Shown here piece by piece: positions 4,361 through 5,668 of a stretch of 5,668 nt of DNA. Position 1 is the stretch's first letter, and every line of letters begins with the position of its first letter. Under the pieces are notes generated by a model. That model worked only from the letters and a program-made list of their open reading frames with translations. It had not been told where the DNA came from and ran no database searches. The stretch is from Gemmatimonadota bacterium. Lineage in GTDB: Bacteria > Latescibacterota > UBA2968 > UBA8231. The position numbers were made by a program, and so were the translations under genes. The stretch is taken from positions 1-5,668 of the forward strand of contig JAPOYQ010000805.1 in NCBI GenBank assembly GCA_026706505.1. The letters run 5' to 3'.

Positions 4361-5164
4361 ATGTTGACCGACCATCAGTTGCAGCACTTCCGGACCTTTG
4401 GCTTCGTCACTCTGCGCAAACTGTTCACCCCGGAAGAGGTCGAGATCCTGCGCGAGGAGTACGAGTCCGAGCTCGATCACGTGTACGCTGATCAGCCCTT
4501 CACGGGGGAGACGCGCTACTGGACGATGATGCTACACCCGCGCACCCCCCTGTACGCCAGCTTGCTCGAAGACGAACGCTTCTGCGGCGTGGCCGAGCAG
4601 CTTTACGGCGACGACGTCATCGGAATCGGCACCGATGCCAACCGCTATGTCGGCGATACGGGATGGCATCCCGACCACAAGGCCGATCCATCCGCAGACT
4701 GTTTCGGCGTCAAGTTCGCCTTCTACCTCGACCCGGTCGATGCCGAGAGCGGCGCCCTGCGGCTCATCCCCGGTTCGCACCGGCGCGAGTTCCACCCTCA
4801 GTTGCACGACAGCCTGAACTCCTTAGAGCTCAATGTGGCCGATGTCCCCGCCTACGTCTGCCGGTCGGAACCGGGCGATGTGGTGGCCTTCGACATGCGC
4901 TGCTGGCACGCCAGTAGTGGCGGCGCTGCGGGCCGCCGCATGTGCACCTGTGTGTACTACAACAATCCCAAGGGCGAAGTCGAAGAGGCCGCCACTCGTG
5001 AACGCGCCGTCCGCTCGAAGGAGACGCCCGCGCACTTCGGGCGGGATGAACAGTCCATGTACCCGCTCGAATGGCTGCGGAATCCTTCCGGCAGCCCCAG
5101 GCGAGGACGATGGCTGCGGCGCATGGCCGAGCTGGGGTACTTCGAACTGCCCACCGTCCCTTGA
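4361..5164 (+). CDS. PhyH-like Fe(II)/2-oxoglutarate dioxygenase, short form
   Basis: 267 residues from ATG 4361 to TGA 5162-5164. GGAGG at 4350-4354, six bases upstream, fixes the start. The N-terminus (LTDHQLQHFRTFGFVTLRKL) is the usual PhyH opening helix and strand. The iron ligands are His103 and Asp105 in GWHPDH and the distal His183 in CWHASSGG; Arg192/Arg193 should anchor 2-oxoglutarate. SGALRLIPGSHRREFH (130-145) is the classic PhyH segment, and the length is normal for the family. It should hydroxylate a small cytoplasmic substrate that cannot be deduced here. No terminator lies in the 93-nt gap after the GNAT gene, so co-transcription is plausible, but the good Shine-Dalgarno site makes its translation independent. 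It is not a close copy of the oxygenase at 1926-3083, which is longer and on the other strand. Confidence 0.92.
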   Translation: MLTDHQLQHFRTFGFVTLRKLFTPEEVEILREEYESELDHVYADQPFTGETRYWTMMLHPRTPLYASLLEDERFCGVAEQLYGDDVIGIGTDANRYVGDTGWHPDHKADPSADCFGVKFAFYLDPVDAESGALRLIPGSHRREFHPQLHDSLNSLELNVADVPAYVCRSEPGDVVAFDMRCWHASSGGAAGRRMCTCVYYNNPKGEVEEAATRERAVRSKETPAHFGRDEQSMYPLEWLRNPSGSPRRGRWLRRMAELGYFELPTVP

Positions 5165-5186
5165 GCGCCCAGAGCGCAACAAAGCA

Positions 5187-5223
5187 TTGATGCGACAGCC
5201 GATATAGTCTATATTGGACTATA
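5187..5223 (+). promoter_or_regulatory. Promoter and autoregulatory operator of phd-vapC
   Basis: TTGATG (5187-5192), a 17-nt spacer and TATATT (5210-5215) make a good sigma70-type promoter. A perfect dyad, TATAGTC (5203-5209) and GACTATA (5217-5223) with 7 nt between, straddles the -10 box. Phd-type antitoxins commonly repress their own operon by binding such palindromes, alone or with the toxin. Confidence 0.65.
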
Positions 5224-5333
5224 ACGACAACCCAGCTAGAGGAGCTATGACCACCCGATACTCAGCACCCCATCGAGTTTGGACCGTCGCCGAGGCCAAG
5301 GCGCGTTTATCTGAAGTCCTGCGTCGCGCCGAA
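5214..5333 (+). repeat. 120-bp perfect direct repeat, copy 2
   Basis: Partner of 3174-3293, same orientation, 2040 bp apart start to start. This copy is embedded in the intact antitoxin gene. Confidence 0.97.
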
Positions 5334-5531
5334 GAGGAAGGGCCTCAACACATTGGTACGCGGAAGTCCTTCGTTGTAGTTCCCGCCCACATATGGGCCG
5401 AGAAAGAATCGCAGCGCCAACCCATGGGCCAGTGGCTGGTAGCCAACATGCCCCGTGGCGCGAACCTTGAGACCATCAGAAACAGAGAGTCCCGGCGGGA
5501 AATCCCATTCGCGTCTGGAGACACAGGGTGA
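5247..5531 (+). CDS. phd: Phd/YefM-family antitoxin
   Basis: 94 residues from ATG 5247 to TGA 5529-5531. AGAGGAG at 5238-5244 supports this start over an in-frame TTG at 5214, which would lie within the -10 box and operator. The N-terminal half (VWTVAEAKARLSEVLRRA, residues 11-28, then GPQHIGTRKSFVVVPAHIWA) is the Phd/YefM fold that dimerises and binds DNA. The C-terminal half, with WLVANMPRGANLE and the final SRREIPFA, is the flexible part expected to wrap around and block the toxin. Its stop overlaps the toxin start by four bases (GTGA), the usual arrangement keeping antitoxin and toxin translation linked. It is probably autoregulated through the dyad at 5203-5223, and it may also bind the half-preserved site ahead of the GNAT gene. 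Confidence 0.9.
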   Translation: MTTRYSAPHRVWTVAEAKARLSEVLRRAEEEGPQHIGTRKSFVVVPAHIWAEKESQRQPMGQWLVANMPRGANLETIRNRESRREIPFASGDTG

Positions 5532-5668
5532 GCGGGTTTCTTCTAGACACCAATGTGGTCTCGGAGTTGACAAAGGACGCGCCCAATCCGCGGGTTGTCG
5601 CATTTCTGACCGAACAAGACGACTTGTGGTTATCCGCGCTAGTGTTGCATGAGTTGGAGTTCGGCTTG
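5528..5668 (+). CDS. vapC: VapC-type PIN-domain toxin, 5' part
   Basis: The frame is open from GTG 5528 to the window end (47 codons), so the 3' part is missing. The start FLLDTNVVSEL carries the first PIN catalytic Asp (residue 7) and Glu13, and LVLHELEFGL (residues 38-47) carries the next conserved acidic position (Glu42). PIN toxins are Mg2+-dependent RNases, in many VapC proteins cutting tRNA or rRNA; the target here is unknown. The GTG overlaps the antitoxin stop and has no separate Shine-Dalgarno site, consistent with coupled, lower-level toxin translation. Family members are usually about 130-145 residues, so roughly two thirds lies beyond the window. The visible part has no lesion. 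Confidence 0.88.
   Translation, partial: MSGFLLDTNVVSELTKDAPNPRVVAFLTEQDDLWLSALVLHELEFGL
5572..5617 (+). repeat. Toxin segment repeated in the remnant
   Basis: Matches 3294-3339 at 42 of 46 positions, offset 2278 rather than the 2040 of the antitoxin repeat. The 238-bp difference is the deletion in copy 1. Confidence 0.9.

Noticed and set aside
5162..5180. GCGC-CCAGA-GCGC after the short PhyH stop as a terminator
   Set aside because: Only a 4-bp stem with no T run, so too weak to call.
5214..5246. TTG start adding 11 residues to the antitoxin
   Set aside because: It lies within the -10 box and operator, and the AGAGGAG site sits just before the ATG at 5247.
1..5668. CRISPR array, tRNA or rRNA
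   Set aside because: No regularly spaced repeats and no recognisable tRNA or rRNA sequence on either strand.

Overview
The window is a stretch of accessory bacterial DNA, fairly GC-rich, with bacterial Shine-Dalgarno sites, intrinsic terminators, an IS1595-type transposase and a Phd/VapC-type toxin-antitoxin (TA) pair. Two phytanoyl-CoA dioxygenase (PhyH)-like genes, an IS and TA genes together fit a large environmental or symbiont genome. I cannot name the taxon from sequence alone.

Layout. (1) 1-489, plus strand: 3' part of an IS1595/ISXO2-like transposase. (2) 490-798, minus strand: two tiny genes too short for ordinary ORF calling, a 40-aa basic protein and a 59-aa membrane-anchored coiled-coil protein; the second ends directly against the transposase stop codon. 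(3) 799-1095: a divergent regulatory region with an operator-like palindrome, a plausible plus-strand promoter, and a roughly 200-nt leader able to form two mutually exclusive stem-loops. (4) 1096-1461, plus: a small lipoprotein of unknown function, ended by a bidirectional terminator. (5) 1532-1714, minus: a 60-aa unknown protein whose upstream region holds an 11-bp dyad and an orphan plus-strand terminator. (6) 1926-3083, minus: a long PhyH-like Fe(II)/2-oxoglutarate oxygenase. (7) 3145-5668, plus: a block with a phd-vapC locus represented twice. The first copy is a collapsed remnant (antitoxin start fused to a piece of toxin), followed by a GNAT acetyltransferase and a second PhyH-like oxygenase; the second copy is an apparently intact Phd antitoxin overlapping a VapC toxin that runs off the window.

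How the parts may work together. The GNAT gene has no Shine-Dalgarno site of its own; its ATG overlaps the stop of the 46-codon remnant ORF (ATGA), and the remnant keeps the TA promoter, Shine-Dalgarno site and half of the operator. GNAT, and possibly the PhyH gene 93 nt downstream, therefore seem to have acquired a TA promoter and to be translationally coupled to an antitoxin fragment. The intact Phd 2 kb downstream could still influence that promoter. The repeats are identical over 120 bp but diverged on both sides, which suggests recent gene conversion or recombination. They also make the roughly 2-kb GNAT-PhyH segment a candidate for excision or amplification. These regulatory claims are inference; the repeats, overlaps and frames are visible directly.
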